This document shows positions 1 to 8,724 of a stretch of 22,687 nt of DNA, one piece after another. Each line of letters opens with the position of its first letter. The first letter of the stretch is position 1. Under the pieces are notes generated by a model. It made no database searches, was not told the DNA's origin, and was given only the letters and a program-made list of their open reading frames with translations. The stretch comes from an uncultured Clostridia bacterium (lineage in GTDB: Bacteria > Bacillota > Clostridia > TANB77 > CAG-508): assembly GCA_947595555.1 (NCBI GenBank), contig CANQES010000012.1, positions 1 to 22,687 on the forward strand, read 5' to 3'. A program made the position numbers and the translations under genes.

Positions 1-142
1 CATTTGGATGTCGTATTGCCCATGCGTCTATTGTATGTTGAGCATTTATGGGGCTATCCGCAGCTTGTGCTTTTATACAATTAAATCCTAAAGCAACGAA
101 CACAAATAGTAAGCTAATAAAAATTTTTCCTAATGTCTTCAT
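1..142 (-). CDS. Secreted protein of unknown function, N-terminal part only
   Basis: Reading leftward from an ATG at 142-140 there is an open frame that runs off the window edge. It begins MKTLGKIFISLLFVFVALGF and continues through a CIKAQAADSP-like stretch. This is a typical Sec signal peptide: a basic start, a hydrophobic core and an AQA-type cleavage site near residue 28. The mature part visible (about 20 residues) is too short to assign. Its ATG overlaps the TGA of the large upstream surface-protein gene as ATGA. Its Shine-Dalgarno sequence (GGAGGAGG, 8-9 bases upstream) lies inside the end of that gene. Translational coupling is therefore very likely, and the protein probably works with, or is a relative of, that surface protein. 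Identity unknown. Confidence 0.8.
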   Translation of the reverse strand, partial: MKTLGKIFISLLFVFVALGFNCIKAQAADSPINAQHTIDAWAIRHPN

Positions 143-3100
143 TTTGCCTCCTCCTTTCTCTTAAAGTAATAAATGGCAAAACCTGATACAGTAAAAAGTA
201 ATATTAGAATAAATCCAAAAGCCATCACTGCTCCGCCTGTACCAATAGAAATAATAACTTCTGCATTGCCTATATCATCTTCGTGATCTGCATTGTTACC
301 TGGTGTAGAGTCTCTATCTGCAACATTTAAATTGTTACTTGCTTTTTGCAATTCTGCTTTGTTAATAACGCTTCCTGCATTGTTTTCATTCATGGTTTTA
401 ATAACCGTTAAACTGATGCTTCTACTTTCTCCTGGATTTAATATGGTATTGGTCAAACTTGTATTATGTAGGCTTCCATCTGCTGTTAAATACCAATCCT
501 TATTAATTTCTGTATTGAATTTCAAGTCTTTTGGTAAATAGTCAACAATTTCATTTGCTTGTCCTGCAATATCTCCTTCGTTTGTAACTTGAATATTATA
601 TTCAATTATTACATTTGTATTGACTAATTCTTTTGCTCTAATTTCTACTTTTGCTAAAGTAGCTCCATTATATTCCGTTACTTTTGTTGATTTACTATTT
701 TGTACAATTACTCTTTTTACTGTTTTTTGTAAAGCTAAATCGAAGATTTTATTTTCATAAAAACCTGCATCAACATTTTCTACGTCAGTATCGCTTAATT
801 CAATAACATCTGTTACTGCCATGGTTTTTTCTTGCTGATTAAGTGTAATTTTTTTACTAATAACATCTGAATTTCTAGTGCTGTCTCCTTCTTCCACTTG
901 ATATTTTGTTGTAGAATATTTATTTGCATCATATTCAAATGCTACCATATAAGAATTTGCGGTTAAATCTTCAAAGTAATATTCTCCTTGTTCATTGGTT
1001 TTTGTCTCAATTGTTTCTCCACTTGCATCTGTGATATTTTCTCCTGTTTTTCCATCTAATAATATTACTGTCATGTTGCCAATTTTTGTATCTTCGTCTT
1101 GAATACCATTTTGATTAGTATCTATCCATGCTTTTCCACTAATTGTTGCAATTGTTTCTGTATCATCTTGGTCGTCTAAATCTATTATCTCTGGATCTTT
1201 CATTTCATAAGTAATTGTATTAGATTTTGAATATTGGTTACCACCTGATGCTGTAACATAATTTTCAAATTCTACAAAATCATTTAGTCTTTCTCCTACA
1301 ATTGTATCAATTACTAACTTAACTTCTTTTTTTGCATTAACTAGATAATTAGTACTAATGTATTCTCCTTCTGTAATGTCACTGGTTGTACTTTCTATTT
1401 TTGTAACTTGATTTCCATCTTGTTCTAAATAAGCTTCTTTTACCATTAATCCTTCTGGTAAATAATCTTCTATCAATAAATCTGCATCAATAATTGATAA
1501 ATTTTTTATAGTTGTTGTGAATTGAATCTCATCCCCTACTGCAACTTGTTCTTCTTTTACATCACTTTCTTGTACCATTTCTATTTCTGCTACATCATTA
1601 ACAGCATATTTTGTAATAATATTAGAATAATATTTATTTTCATTGATTTGTGAATAACAAGAAAATGCATATGTTTTGTCTACCGTATCTTTATCAATCT
1701 TGTCAATATTTAATGCAAAAATAACGTTTATCTCTTCTTGTGCTCCTAATTCATCAATTTTTAATGTAACTGCATCTTGTGTTTGTTCTTCTACTGCTCC
1801 TTTTCCTTCTTCAAAAGTCATATCAAATACTTCAACACCATCTGGAATTGGTACTATCATGGAAATATTTTTAATTGGAGTTTGTGTAATGTTTTCTATA
1901 TGGTATTTAAAAAATGTTGCACCATTTGCTGTAAACTCTACTTCTTCATTGCTTCCATATTGGGTAATTAGTTTTAGTTCTGCTTGTTTTATTTTGTTTT
2001 CCATAATTTGTTTAGTTTGTTCATAGCCATTTGCTTTAAGTGTGATAGTTCCAATGGTTGTTTCGTCTTCTTCTGTAGGATTATTAATAGTAAATTCATA
2101 TTCAAAGCAAATCGTTTCTCCTGCTTCTAAAACATCTTTTGTATATACTGCCTCTGCTATGTCTTCATCTTCTACATAATTAGTAATATCACATGGTTCT
2201 TGCGTCATGGCATCTGGTACAGTTGATTTTTTCATGTTAAAGAAAGTAACATTTTTATTTCCTTTACTATTTGCTTGTTTTCCTGTTATTGTGAATCCTT
2301 CTAAGTTTCTTTCAGTGTTATTGGTAACAGTAATTTTATGAGTAACTGTAGAACCTGATAATACTTCCTCTTGGTCTGTTAGTTCTCTTCCTGCTGTTGT
2401 ACTTTGTACTTTTAATTCTAATCCTTCTATATCTTCTTCTAAAGACATAAGTGCTATGCCGTTTTCTTCTCTTTCTTCTGTCATTAATTGAAATGTTGCA
2501 TAATCTTCCATTTTTTGTTCATTATAAAGATAACTTAATTGAATCATTTCATAACATTTTTCATTTGATTCTATGTTTTCTGGTATGTTTACTTTGTAAT
2601 TAAGGTTTAATAGTTCAGAAGGTTTTAATTCTGGCACTACTATTTTAAACATAACTGCACTAGTTATATCTTCTAGTTGTTCTTTCCATTGATCGCTATT
2701 TACGTCTAATTTCTCTGTTGAATAATATATATTTGCTTCTGGATAATTTACTTGTATTTGTTCTAATAAAGAAGTTGTAAATGTAGAAGATAACTGACCG
2801 TCTTCTCCTTCATGTGCTATCTTACCAATAATGGTAACATCGTTAATTGATTGTTCATAATTATTTATAACGTTTACATTAATATTAGCATTTTGTTGTG
2901 CTCCATTTTCATCTAATCTTCCAACTTGAACTTCTTGTGTTGTTGATTCTATGGATTCTTTTTGTTCATTATAGTCATTCATTACGCTATATAGTAAAAC
3001 ACCATATTTTGAATTCATTGTGATGTCTGCATTTGTTTGATAAATGTCTTGATTGCGATTTTCGTTTCTATATGCTAATGTAATAACAGAATTTTTTGTT

Positions 3101-4983
3101 GGTGTAGTCTTTTTCACTGTTACGTTAGCATTAATAATGATTTGAATTCCCTGGTTAACGTCGTTTTTATATTCTTTTTGCTCTCCTTCTAATTGTATTT
3201 CAATTTTATTTTGACTTGGATTCCATTGAGATACTTTTTCTTGCATTTCATCTGCGTAAACCTTTTGAATAGATTGTACATCTACTTTTTCAAATTCACT
3301 TGGAAAAGCAATTTCAATATAAGGGTTTTTGTATAAATCATGTTTGTTACTATTTGATTTTAAAGTAGCAACAATCTCTATATTTTTATTTTCTTCTAGT
3401 GTAGAAAATTTAGTTTGATTTAATTCTAGTTTTGCTTCTGGTATTGTATCTAATAAATTCATATAAGCATTTACTTCTTGGCTTCCATCGGCTGTAACTA
3501 TTATTTTACTTTCCATTTTATTTACATTTTTTAATTGTTCTTTTGTATATCCTGTGTCAGATTTGATTGCTTTTTCTGCTTTTATAGTAATGTTTCCTTG
3601 GCTTTGTGGTTGACTCATGCTGATTTTAATTGTTGATAAGTTCTCAATTGGTATTTGTATATTTCCTTTTTCATCTGCTGCTGTGTCTTGATCTACTACA
3701 AAAATTTCTTCTCCTGCTTCTGTTGTTACAGTTAAAGTTCCTTCTTCCCCTAACTGTCTTAAAATGTCTTCTTTATTTACTTGTAAGGATTTATAATAAG
3801 TACTTCCATTTGTTGGATAACTATCGTTTTGCTCTGTAATGAAATTATCTTCTTTTGTCATTATGTCGATTCCTGTGATGCTGTCGATATCTGAAACTTC
3901 TACATCCAATTTTTCTTGATAAATTGTTTCTTCTCCTGTATTACTGTATAAATATCCCTTATAGTTACTGTCTGTTATTTGCTGATTAGCTGTTACAATG
4001 TTTCCTTTTTTACTAATAGTAACATCTTCTACTGCTTCTTTATTTATACTTTCTTGTGTGTATAAACTAATATCTAAGTGACTACTTAAATGAATATTTC
4101 TTTCTTCGTCTTCTGCTTGATTTGGATAACGATAAATAATTTTATAGCAATCTTTTCCGTCTCCCCAAGTTAAGTTATTTTGTTCATCGACTTGTGCTTT
4201 TTTATGTATTATAATTTGAGCATTATCTTCGTTATATTCATAATCTTCTTCTTTTATTTTTATTCCATCATTTAAAATTGCCACTATGTCTGGAGCTTCT
4301 CCTAAGTCAGGAATGTCTATTTTAAGTGTTTGCTCATTGACTGGTAATATATTATCTACTACTTCTATGTCTACTCTTTGTTGTAGTAAAACGCTCTTAT
4401 TTTCTTGCATAATATATTTTTCAATTTCTTGTTGCATTTTTACTTCTGTTTCTGCTTCCCAGCCTATGTCTACTTGTGCTTTTCCTTCTACCTTTTTTGT
4501 ATTATCTTCTTGGTATTCTCCTTCTAAATTGGCCACTGTTTCTTTTTGGAAATATTCTAGATTTATATTTTCTTGTTTGTTAAAACGAATAGGTAGTTCT
4601 ATCTCTACTTCATTTCCATAAATAATTTCATTGAAATAGATGGTGTTTCCTTCTATTGATTTTATATTTTTATTTTCAATTCTATCTTTTATTAATTCAA
4701 AATTAGGATTTTCAAAGGTTACTTTAGCATGTCTAAACACACCTTTATCTTTTACTTGTAAATAAACATACAAGCTATTTTCTCCTAATATAGATAATTT
4801 TGCGTTTTGGATTTTGTCATTATTTTCTTTTAAATAAACTCCAAATTCTACATTTTCATGATTTGTTGCTACATTATCTGTTGCATAACCAATAAGACTA
4901 ACTCCTAAAAACAAAAAATTTGTTGAAGTTAATGTTATTAATATTAAAGTTGCTACGAATATTTTAAAAACTTTACTTTTCAT
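139..4983 (-). CDS. Large surface-anchored protein with DUF11-like and SdrD B-like domains
   Basis: A 1614-residue exported protein. Residues 1-35 form a signal peptide or anchor (MKSKVFKIFVATLILITLTS, ending near YATDN). The body is built of beta-rich repeats typical of Gram-positive wall proteins. DUF11-like units with 'ITVTNN' and 'YNIQVTNEGDIAG' signatures lie around residues 855-900, 1150-1200 and 1450-1560. An SdrD B-like domain lies around 1276-1420 and starts ISGKAWIDTNQNGIQDED, whose Asp/Asn ladder is the known calcium-binding loop of that family. Residues about 1583-1607 are a transmembrane helix followed by KRKEEAK, so the C-terminus is membrane-anchored. No LPXTG is present; an SIGTGG sequence sits where a sorting signal would be. 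The start has a GGAGG site 8-9 bases upstream and a good promoter. The role is probably adhesion or envelope structure; the ligand is unknown. Confidence 0.85.
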   Translation of the reverse strand: MKSKVFKIFVATLILITLTSTNFLFLGVSLIGYATDNVATNHENVEFGVYLKENNDKIQNAKLSILGENSLYVYLQVKDKGVFRHAKVTFENPNFELIKDRIENKNIKSIEGNTIYFNEIIYGNEVEIELPIRFNKQENINLEYFQKETVANLEGEYQEDNTKKVEGKAQVDIGWEAETEVKMQQEIEKYIMQENKSVLLQQRVDIEVVDNILPVNEQTLKIDIPDLGEAPDIVAILNDGIKIKEEDYEYNEDNAQIIIHKKAQVDEQNNLTWGDGKDCYKIIYRYPNQAEDEERNIHLSSHLDISLYTQESINKEAVEDVTISKKGNIVTANQQITDSNYKGYLYSNTGEETIYQEKLDVEVSDIDSITGIDIMTKEDNFITEQNDSYPTNGSTYYKSLQVNKEDILRQLGEEGTLTVTTEAGEEIFVVDQDTAADEKGNIQIPIENLSTIKISMSQPQSQGNITIKAEKAIKSDTGYTKEQLKNVNKMESKIIVTADGSQEVNAYMNLLDTIPEAKLELNQTKFSTLEENKNIEIVATLKSNSNKHDLYKNPYIEIAFPSEFEKVDVQSIQKVYADEMQEKVSQWNPSQNKIEIQLEGEQKEYKNDVNQGIQIIINANVTVKKTTPTKNSVITLAYRNENRNQDIYQTNADITMNSKYGVLLYSVMNDYNEQKESIESTTQEVQVGRLDENGAQQNANINVNVINNYEQSINDVTIIGKIAHEGEDGQLSSTFTTSLLEQIQVNYPEANIYYSTEKLDVNSDQWKEQLEDITSAVMFKIVVPELKPSELLNLNYKVNIPENIESNEKCYEMIQLSYLYNEQKMEDYATFQLMTEEREENGIALMSLEEDIEGLELKVQSTTAGRELTDQEEVLSGSTVTHKITVTNNTERNLEGFTITGKQANSKGNKNVTFFNMKKSTVPDAMTQEPCDITNYVEDEDIAEAVYTKDVLEAGETICFEYEFTINNPTEEDETTIGTITLKANGYEQTKQIMENKIKQAELKLITQYGSNEEVEFTANGATFFKYHIENITQTPIKNISMIVPIPDGVEVFDMTFEEGKGAVEEQTQDAVTLKIDELGAQEEINVIFALNIDKIDKDTVDKTYAFSCYSQINENKYYSNIITKYAVNDVAEIEMVQESDVKEEQVAVGDEIQFTTTIKNLSIIDADLLIEDYLPEGLMVKEAYLEQDGNQVTKIESTTSDITEGEYISTNYLVNAKKEVKLVIDTIVGERLNDFVEFENYVTASGGNQYSKSNTITYEMKDPEIIDLDDQDDTETIATISGKAWIDTNQNGIQDEDTKIGNMTVILLDGKTGENITDASGETIETKTNEQGEYYFEDLTANSYMVAFEYDANKYSTTKYQVEEGDSTRNSDVISKKITLNQQEKTMAVTDVIELSDTDVENVDAGFYENKIFDLALQKTVKRVIVQNSKSTKVTEYNGATLAKVEIRAKELVNTNVIIEYNIQVTNEGDIAGQANEIVDYLPKDLKFNTEINKDWYLTADGSLHNTSLTNTILNPGESRSISLTVIKTMNENNAGSVINKAELQKASNNLNVADRDSTPGNNADHEDDIGNAEVIISIGTGGAVMAFGFILILLFTVSGFAIYYFKRKEEAK

Positions 4984-5015
4984 GTTTTCCTCCTTACAAT
5001 TATATTCTATTATAA

Positions 5016-5044
5016 ATTATAAAAGCTTTTTTTTTATAATTCAA
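5016..5044 (-). promoter_or_regulatory. Sigma-A type promoter of the surface-protein operon
   Basis: On the minus strand a TTGAAT -35 box (5044-5039) is separated by exactly 17 bases from a perfect TATAAT -10 box (5021-5016). Transcription would start near 5009 and give a leader of about 26 bases carrying the GGAGG site before the ATG at 4983. The spacer holds an A-tract. The assignment rests on consensus match and spacing only. Confidence 0.6.
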
Positions 5045-5240
5045 TACCTTTTTTTTCCTCATTTGTATGTAAAACTTATATCTTCTTACGGAAAATATAC
5101 TTGTTAATAAATTATGTTATAATATTATTTTTTTGTTACAATTTGTAATATTATATCACCTCATCTTATTATACACCATTTTTATGTATTTTTCAATGTT
5201 TTTTTGAAAAAAATAACTTTTTATGTAAAATTTTTTGAGT

Positions 5241-5269
5241 GTCAAGTTTTCGCTATTTTATCATATAAT
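5241..5269 (+). promoter_or_regulatory. Candidate sporulation sigma-E-like promoter of the 5288 gene
   Basis: GTCAAGTT (5241-5248), 13 bases, then CATATAAT (5262-5269). The Bacillus sigma-E consensus is roughly TCATATT, 13-15 bases, CATACAAT; the -10 matches 7 of 8 positions and the -35 is weaker. The start codon lies 18 bases after the -10 box, so the leader would be only about 11 bases, just enough for the GAGGTGA site. The same geometry is found before the M23 gene. Alternative: a TTGAAA / TAAAAT pair at 5204-5231 spaced by 16 bases. Confidence 0.35.
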
Positions 5270-5287
5270 GTTAAAGAGGTGATTTTC

Positions 5288-5668
5288 TTGAATAATATGA
5301 ATTTTGATGAAAATACGATAAATAAGTTAAAAGATATGATGAATAAAGGCGAATTAAATGATGTGATATCTAAAATATCACCAGACATGATTAAAAACTT
5401 CTCTTCTGCAATGTCTAATGATAATACATCAAGTCAAAATAATTTTGATTTTAGTAATATTGATATGAATACTTTAATGAAAGTTAAATCTATTATGGAA
5501 AAGTTAAATGATTCTAATGACCCTAGAGCAAATTTATTGTATTCGTTAAAGCCTTATCTTAGAGAAGAACGTAAGGATAAATTAGATCAATATGCTAATT
5601 TGTTGAATGTAGCAAAAATTGCTGACATTTTTAAGAATGAAAATAAGGAGAATCATCATGATGCCTAA
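5288..5668 (+). CDS. Small soluble protein of unknown function, clostridial type
   Basis: A 126-residue, charged, mostly helical protein without a signal peptide or membrane segment. I chose the TTG at 5288: GAGGTGA (5276-5282) is ideally spaced for it, whereas the ATG at 5297 lies too far away and the frame opening at 5204 has no binding site. An asparagine-rich linker sits around residues 45-60. The C-terminal half (from FSNIDMNTLMKVKSIMEKLN through LYSLKPYLREERKDKLDQY) is the most conserved-looking part and resembles hypothetical proteins I recall from spore-forming clostridia, but I cannot name a family. The stop overlaps the start of the next gene by 11 bases, so the pair is an operon. 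Function not assigned; a sporulation link is only suggested by the promoter. Confidence 0.75.
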   Translation: MNNMNFDENTINKLKDMMNKGELNDVISKISPDMIKNFSSAMSNDNTSSQNNFDFSNIDMNTLMKVKSIMEKLNDSNDPRANLLYSLKPYLREERKDKLDQYANLLNVAKIADIFKNENKENHHDA

Positions 5669-5951
5669 TTATTATAACCCCTATTGGTATCGTTATAATT
5701 ATTCAAAATCTAAAGTTAATGATGATGTGGCTAAAGAACAAGAAAAAAAATCATCTAGATTTTATCACTTTGGACCTGTAAATTTTAAGAATCCTCTCTT
5801 TTGTGATATCGAAGAACCTATTTTTGAGGTTCTTGGAATATCTCTTTATCTAGATGATATTATTATTATTGGTTTATTATTTTTTCTATATCAGGAAGGC
5901 GTGCAAGATGAAATGCTTTATATAGTCTTGATTATGCTATTATTAAGCTGA
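5658..5951 (+). CDS. Small membrane protein of unknown function, partner of the preceding gene
   Basis: A 97-residue protein. The start is the ATG at 5658, seven bases after AAGGAG (5645-5650); an earlier in-frame ATG at 5619 lies deep inside the upstream gene and lacks a site. The N-terminus is Tyr/Asn-rich (MMPNYYNPYWYRYNYSK), followed by a charged stretch. The C-terminal half is hydrophobic, with two helices around residues 58-75 and 83-97 (LYLDDIIIIGLLFFLY, then YIVLIMLLLS). The chain ends in the membrane. This 'LDDIIIIGLLFFLYQEGVQDE' pattern recalls a small protein common in clostridia; no function is known to me. It overlaps the previous gene by 11 bases and ends 5 bases from the convergent minC stop. 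Confidence 0.75.
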   Translation: MMPNYYNPYWYRYNYSKSKVNDDVAKEQEKKSSRFYHFGPVNFKNPLFCDIEEPIFEVLGISLYLDDIIIIGLLFFLYQEGVQDEMLYIVLIMLLLS

Positions 5952-5956
5952 TTGAT

Positions 5957-6568
5957 TTATTCTATTATAATTTTATCTTGAATTATACTAATATAAGCTT
6001 GTTTGTGCATAGGTTCTTCGTCACGGTCAATTTCCCTAACAATATTTGCAATTCTAATTTGTACAGTATCGACTAATCCAGCAGCTATAATTGCTTGCTT
6101 ATTGCCTTTTGCACCAGCGTGAGCAAGTCCTCTTAGTGCTCCTAATACGATAATATTATCAGATGCAATAACTTCTGCACCAGAGTTTACATCTCCTAAA
6201 ATTACTAGACTTCCTTCTACTTCCATTTTTTGTCCGGAACGTAATGACCCTCTATGAAATTTAGTTTCTGATACTGCAATTTCCTTTTCAAATGTCTTTT
6301 TTATACTGTGTAAGCCTAAACTTTTTGGCATATCAAATTCAATGTCTACGTCTATTTTACTTTTTATTAATTCTTGGATGTCATCTATTTCTTTGTTTTT
6401 TAATATTTTTCCAGTTACAGTTATAGGTGTTTTTTCATCTTTGTATAGCTTTTTTAATTCTGTTAATTTCTTTTTTAATGCTGTCACAATTTCTTCATGT
6501 TCTGCTTCATCACTTAATTTTATGAGAATTTCATCTTTTTTTAGATTTATACTAACACAATTTTTCAT
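5957..6568 (-). CDS. minC: Septum site-determining protein MinC
   Basis: 203 residues, close to the usual 210-230. MinC antagonises FtsZ assembly away from midcell and is normally recruited to the membrane by MinD. The N-terminal domain (about 1-95) shows the family's alternating beta/alpha pattern. The C-terminal beta-helix domain (about 100-203) carries the recognisable family block: RSGQ, then EGSLVILGDVNSGAEV, GNIIVLGALRGLAHAG-like and IAAGL motifs (here SDNIIVLGALRGLAHAGAKG). It is the last gene of the mre/mrdA operon, 16 bases after mrdA, with an AAAGGA-type site. Its usual downstream partner minD is not here: the next DNA holds convergent genes. MinC activity would need a MinD encoded elsewhere, or a different recruiter. 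Confidence 0.93.
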   Translation of the reverse strand: MKNCVSINLKKDEILIKLSDEAEHEEIVTALKKKLTELKKLYKDEKTPITVTGKILKNKEIDDIQELIKSKIDVDIEFDMPKSLGLHSIKKTFEKEIAVSETKFHRGSLRSGQKMEVEGSLVILGDVNSGAEVIASDNIIVLGALRGLAHAGAKGNKQAIIAAGLVDTVQIRIANIVREIDRDEEPMHKQAYISIIQDKIIIE

Positions 6569-6584
6569 TTTTTACATCCTTTCT

Positions 6585-8705
6585 TTATCTCATAATTTCA
6601 ACATATGGTGTTGCACTCATATTTTCTTCTACATTTTGTGTATTCATGCCAAAATATTCTTGCATAATGTCTCTAACTACTTCTGCCGTATAGTTTCCGT
6701 GCCCTCCGTTTTCAACCATAACGACAATAGCAATTTCTGGGTTTTCAAATGGTGCAAATCCTACAAACCATGCATGTACTTTATTGTTTGGCGCTTCTGC
6801 TGAACCTGTTTTTCCTCCTACACTAATGTTAAAGTCTTTAAATCTAACATATGCTGTTCCAGTTGTATCGCTAGTAACAGATTTCATTCCTTCTAGTACA
6901 GCCTTTAAGTATTCTTGTTTGATGTCTATGTTTTCTGTGGCATCTTCGCTAATTCCAAGTTTTTGATTTACAAATTTGTTGATTTCTTCTTTAGAAGATT
7001 CTGATCCATTAGCATTTCTAATAGTTTTTACAATGCTGACATCTATTTTCTTTCCTCCGTTTGCTAGCATACTTATATATCTTGCCATTTGTAAAGGTGT
7101 AAATTCGTTATCACTTTGACCGATTGCTGCTTGTAATACTGTTCCTGGTCCCCATGGCTCGTTTGGATGTAATTTTGACCATGTTTCTTTGCTGGCTAAG
7201 GCTCCTGATATTTCTCCTTGTAATTCTATGCCTGTTTTTTGTCCTAATCCAAAGTATTTTGCAAATCTTACTAAATTATCTATTCCCATTCTGTCGGAAG
7301 TTTCATAAAAGAAATAGTTACAAGATCTTTCAATTGCTCCAGATACGTCTAGTAATCCATGTCCTGTGTGATAATCAGTATATATCCAACATCGTGGTTG
7401 ATAGTCTCTATATTTTTTGTAGATTCCTGTATCATTGATTTTTGTTTTTAAATTAATTACTCCTGATTCTAGACCTGCAATAGCTGTTACCATTTTGAAT
7501 GTAGAACCTGGTGAATAAGAATTTTGTGTTGCTTTGTTTACTAATGGCTTTGCTTCATTGTCACGATATTTGGCCCAATTTTCATTGCTAATTCCTCCTA
7601 CAAAGTCTGATGGTGTATAGTCTGGATAGCTTGACATTGCTAGCACTTCTCCTGTATTTACATTCATTACGACACATGCTCCTGCATTTGTCTTATATGC
7701 TGTTCCAAATCCTCCACTTGCTATTTTTTGAATGTTTGCTGCTAATGCATTTTCTGTAATTCTTTGTAAGTTAGCATCAATTGTTAATACAATGTCTGAA
7801 CCTGCTATGGCTTCTTCTGAAATATATTCTGCCGTAGTGGTTCCGTCTACTGCCATATCTATTTGTTTAATTCCATTTCTACCTTTTAAGTATTCTTCAA
7901 ATACATATTCTATTCCTGTTTTTCCAATAATATCATTTGGGCTATAAGTAGATTTTCTTGATTCATATTCATCTGGATCAATTTGAGATGCATATCCTAA
8001 TATATGTGATGCTAAGTTTCCAGATGTGTATTCTCTAATTGGTTTTACTACTATGTTTATTCCTGCAAATTTTTCAGAACTTTCACTAAATTCAGCTACC
8101 GCTTCTCTTGGTATATTGTTTGATATTGTGACTGCTCTTGTACTACTATAACCTTTTTGTGAAATTAAATAGCGAATGGCTATTATTTTTCTAATGTCCT
8201 GGATGTTATTATTTTGTATTTTATATTTGTCTTTAAATTTATAAAAGGCTTGTTCTGCTGTTATGTCTTCATCTAAGTTGTTTTCTTTTTTCCATTTTGC
8301 TAATGTTTCATCTGCTATTGTGAATTCAAATGGTTCAATTTTAATTGGGAAAATGTCTGAATATGAGCATCCGTGCTTTTCTAATACTTGTATCATGTTT
8401 AAAATAGCTATGTTTAAGTCTTCTACGTCTACTTTACTTTTATACATTTCAAGAGAAAATGCCATTTTTGAAGTAACTAATGGTATTCCTGTTTTGTCTA
8501 AAATTGAGCCCCTTGCAGCTTCTATTGTACTTTCTCTGGTAAGTCTTGTGTTTGATTCTTCTCGATATTCTGCTCCATGTACAATTTGAAGGTTAAATAA
8601 TCTGGCAATTAGAACAATACCAATAATATATATTAGTACAGTTAATATATTAAATCTTAATTTTATGTTTGCTTTTTTTGCTGGTTTTTGTCTTTTTCCT
8701 ACCAA
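6585..8705 (-). CDS. mrdA: Penicillin-binding protein 2, elongasome transpeptidase
   Basis: 706 residues; a class B PBP that cross-links peptidoglycan during lateral wall growth with MreBCD and RodA. A single N-terminal transmembrane helix lies at about 20-43. A dimerisation/pedestal domain follows at about 50-330. The transpeptidase domain (about 345-690) has all three active-site motifs: SxxK as S401-T-F-K404, SxN as S461-C-N463 and KTG as K632-T-G634. The start is TTG at 8705, with GGAGAG six bases upstream; there is no competing ATG at the right place. It is followed after 16 bases by minC and preceded after 19 bases by mreD, the usual order. An intact active site suggests a functional beta-lactam target. 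The symbol could equally be pbpA or pbp2. Confidence 0.93.
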   Translation of the reverse strand: MVGKRQKPAKKANIKLRFNILTVLIYIIGIVLIARLFNLQIVHGAEYREESNTRLTRESTIEAARGSILDKTGIPLVTSKMAFSLEMYKSKVDVEDLNIAILNMIQVLEKHGCSYSDIFPIKIEPFEFTIADETLAKWKKENNLDEDITAEQAFYKFKDKYKIQNNNIQDIRKIIAIRYLISQKGYSSTRAVTISNNIPREAVAEFSESSEKFAGINIVVKPIREYTSGNLASHILGYASQIDPDEYESRKSTYSPNDIIGKTGIEYVFEEYLKGRNGIKQIDMAVDGTTTAEYISEEAIAGSDIVLTIDANLQRITENALAANIQKIASGGFGTAYKTNAGACVVMNVNTGEVLAMSSYPDYTPSDFVGGISNENWAKYRDNEAKPLVNKATQNSYSPGSTFKMVTAIAGLESGVINLKTKINDTGIYKKYRDYQPRCWIYTDYHTGHGLLDVSGAIERSCNYFFYETSDRMGIDNLVRFAKYFGLGQKTGIELQGEISGALASKETWSKLHPNEPWGPGTVLQAAIGQSDNEFTPLQMARYISMLANGGKKIDVSIVKTIRNANGSESSKEEINKFVNQKLGISEDATENIDIKQEYLKAVLEGMKSVTSDTTGTAYVRFKDFNISVGGKTGSAEAPNNKVHAWFVGFAPFENPEIAIVVMVENGGHGNYTAEVVRDIMQEYFGMNTQNVEENMSATPYVEIMR

Positions 8706-8724
8706 ATTTTTCTCTCCTTTTATA

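Larger units (their letters stand above)
4984..5287. other. Divergent intergenic region, very AT-rich, no gene seen
   Basis: About 300 bases separate the surface-protein operon (leftward) from the small gene pair (rightward). It holds the leftward sigma-A promoter at 5016-5044 and a rightward promoter-like element at 5241-5269. Homopolymeric T runs and a short dyad (TTACAA/TTGTAA near 5136-5148) are also present. An open frame from 5204 covers the last part but lacks a ribosome binding site there. I see no RNA gene or mobile element. Confidence 0.6.

Noticed and set aside
293..4621. Several plus-strand open frames of 60-120 codons opposite the large surface-protein gene
   Set aside because: They lack ribosome binding sites and resemble the antisense reading of an AT-rich repetitive gene; the minus-strand frame has a signal peptide, domains and a promoter.
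5204..5287. Upstream extension of the small gene to 5204
   Set aside because: No ribosome site precedes it, its translation looks like non-coding AT-rich sequence, and a good site with TTG lies at 5276-5290.
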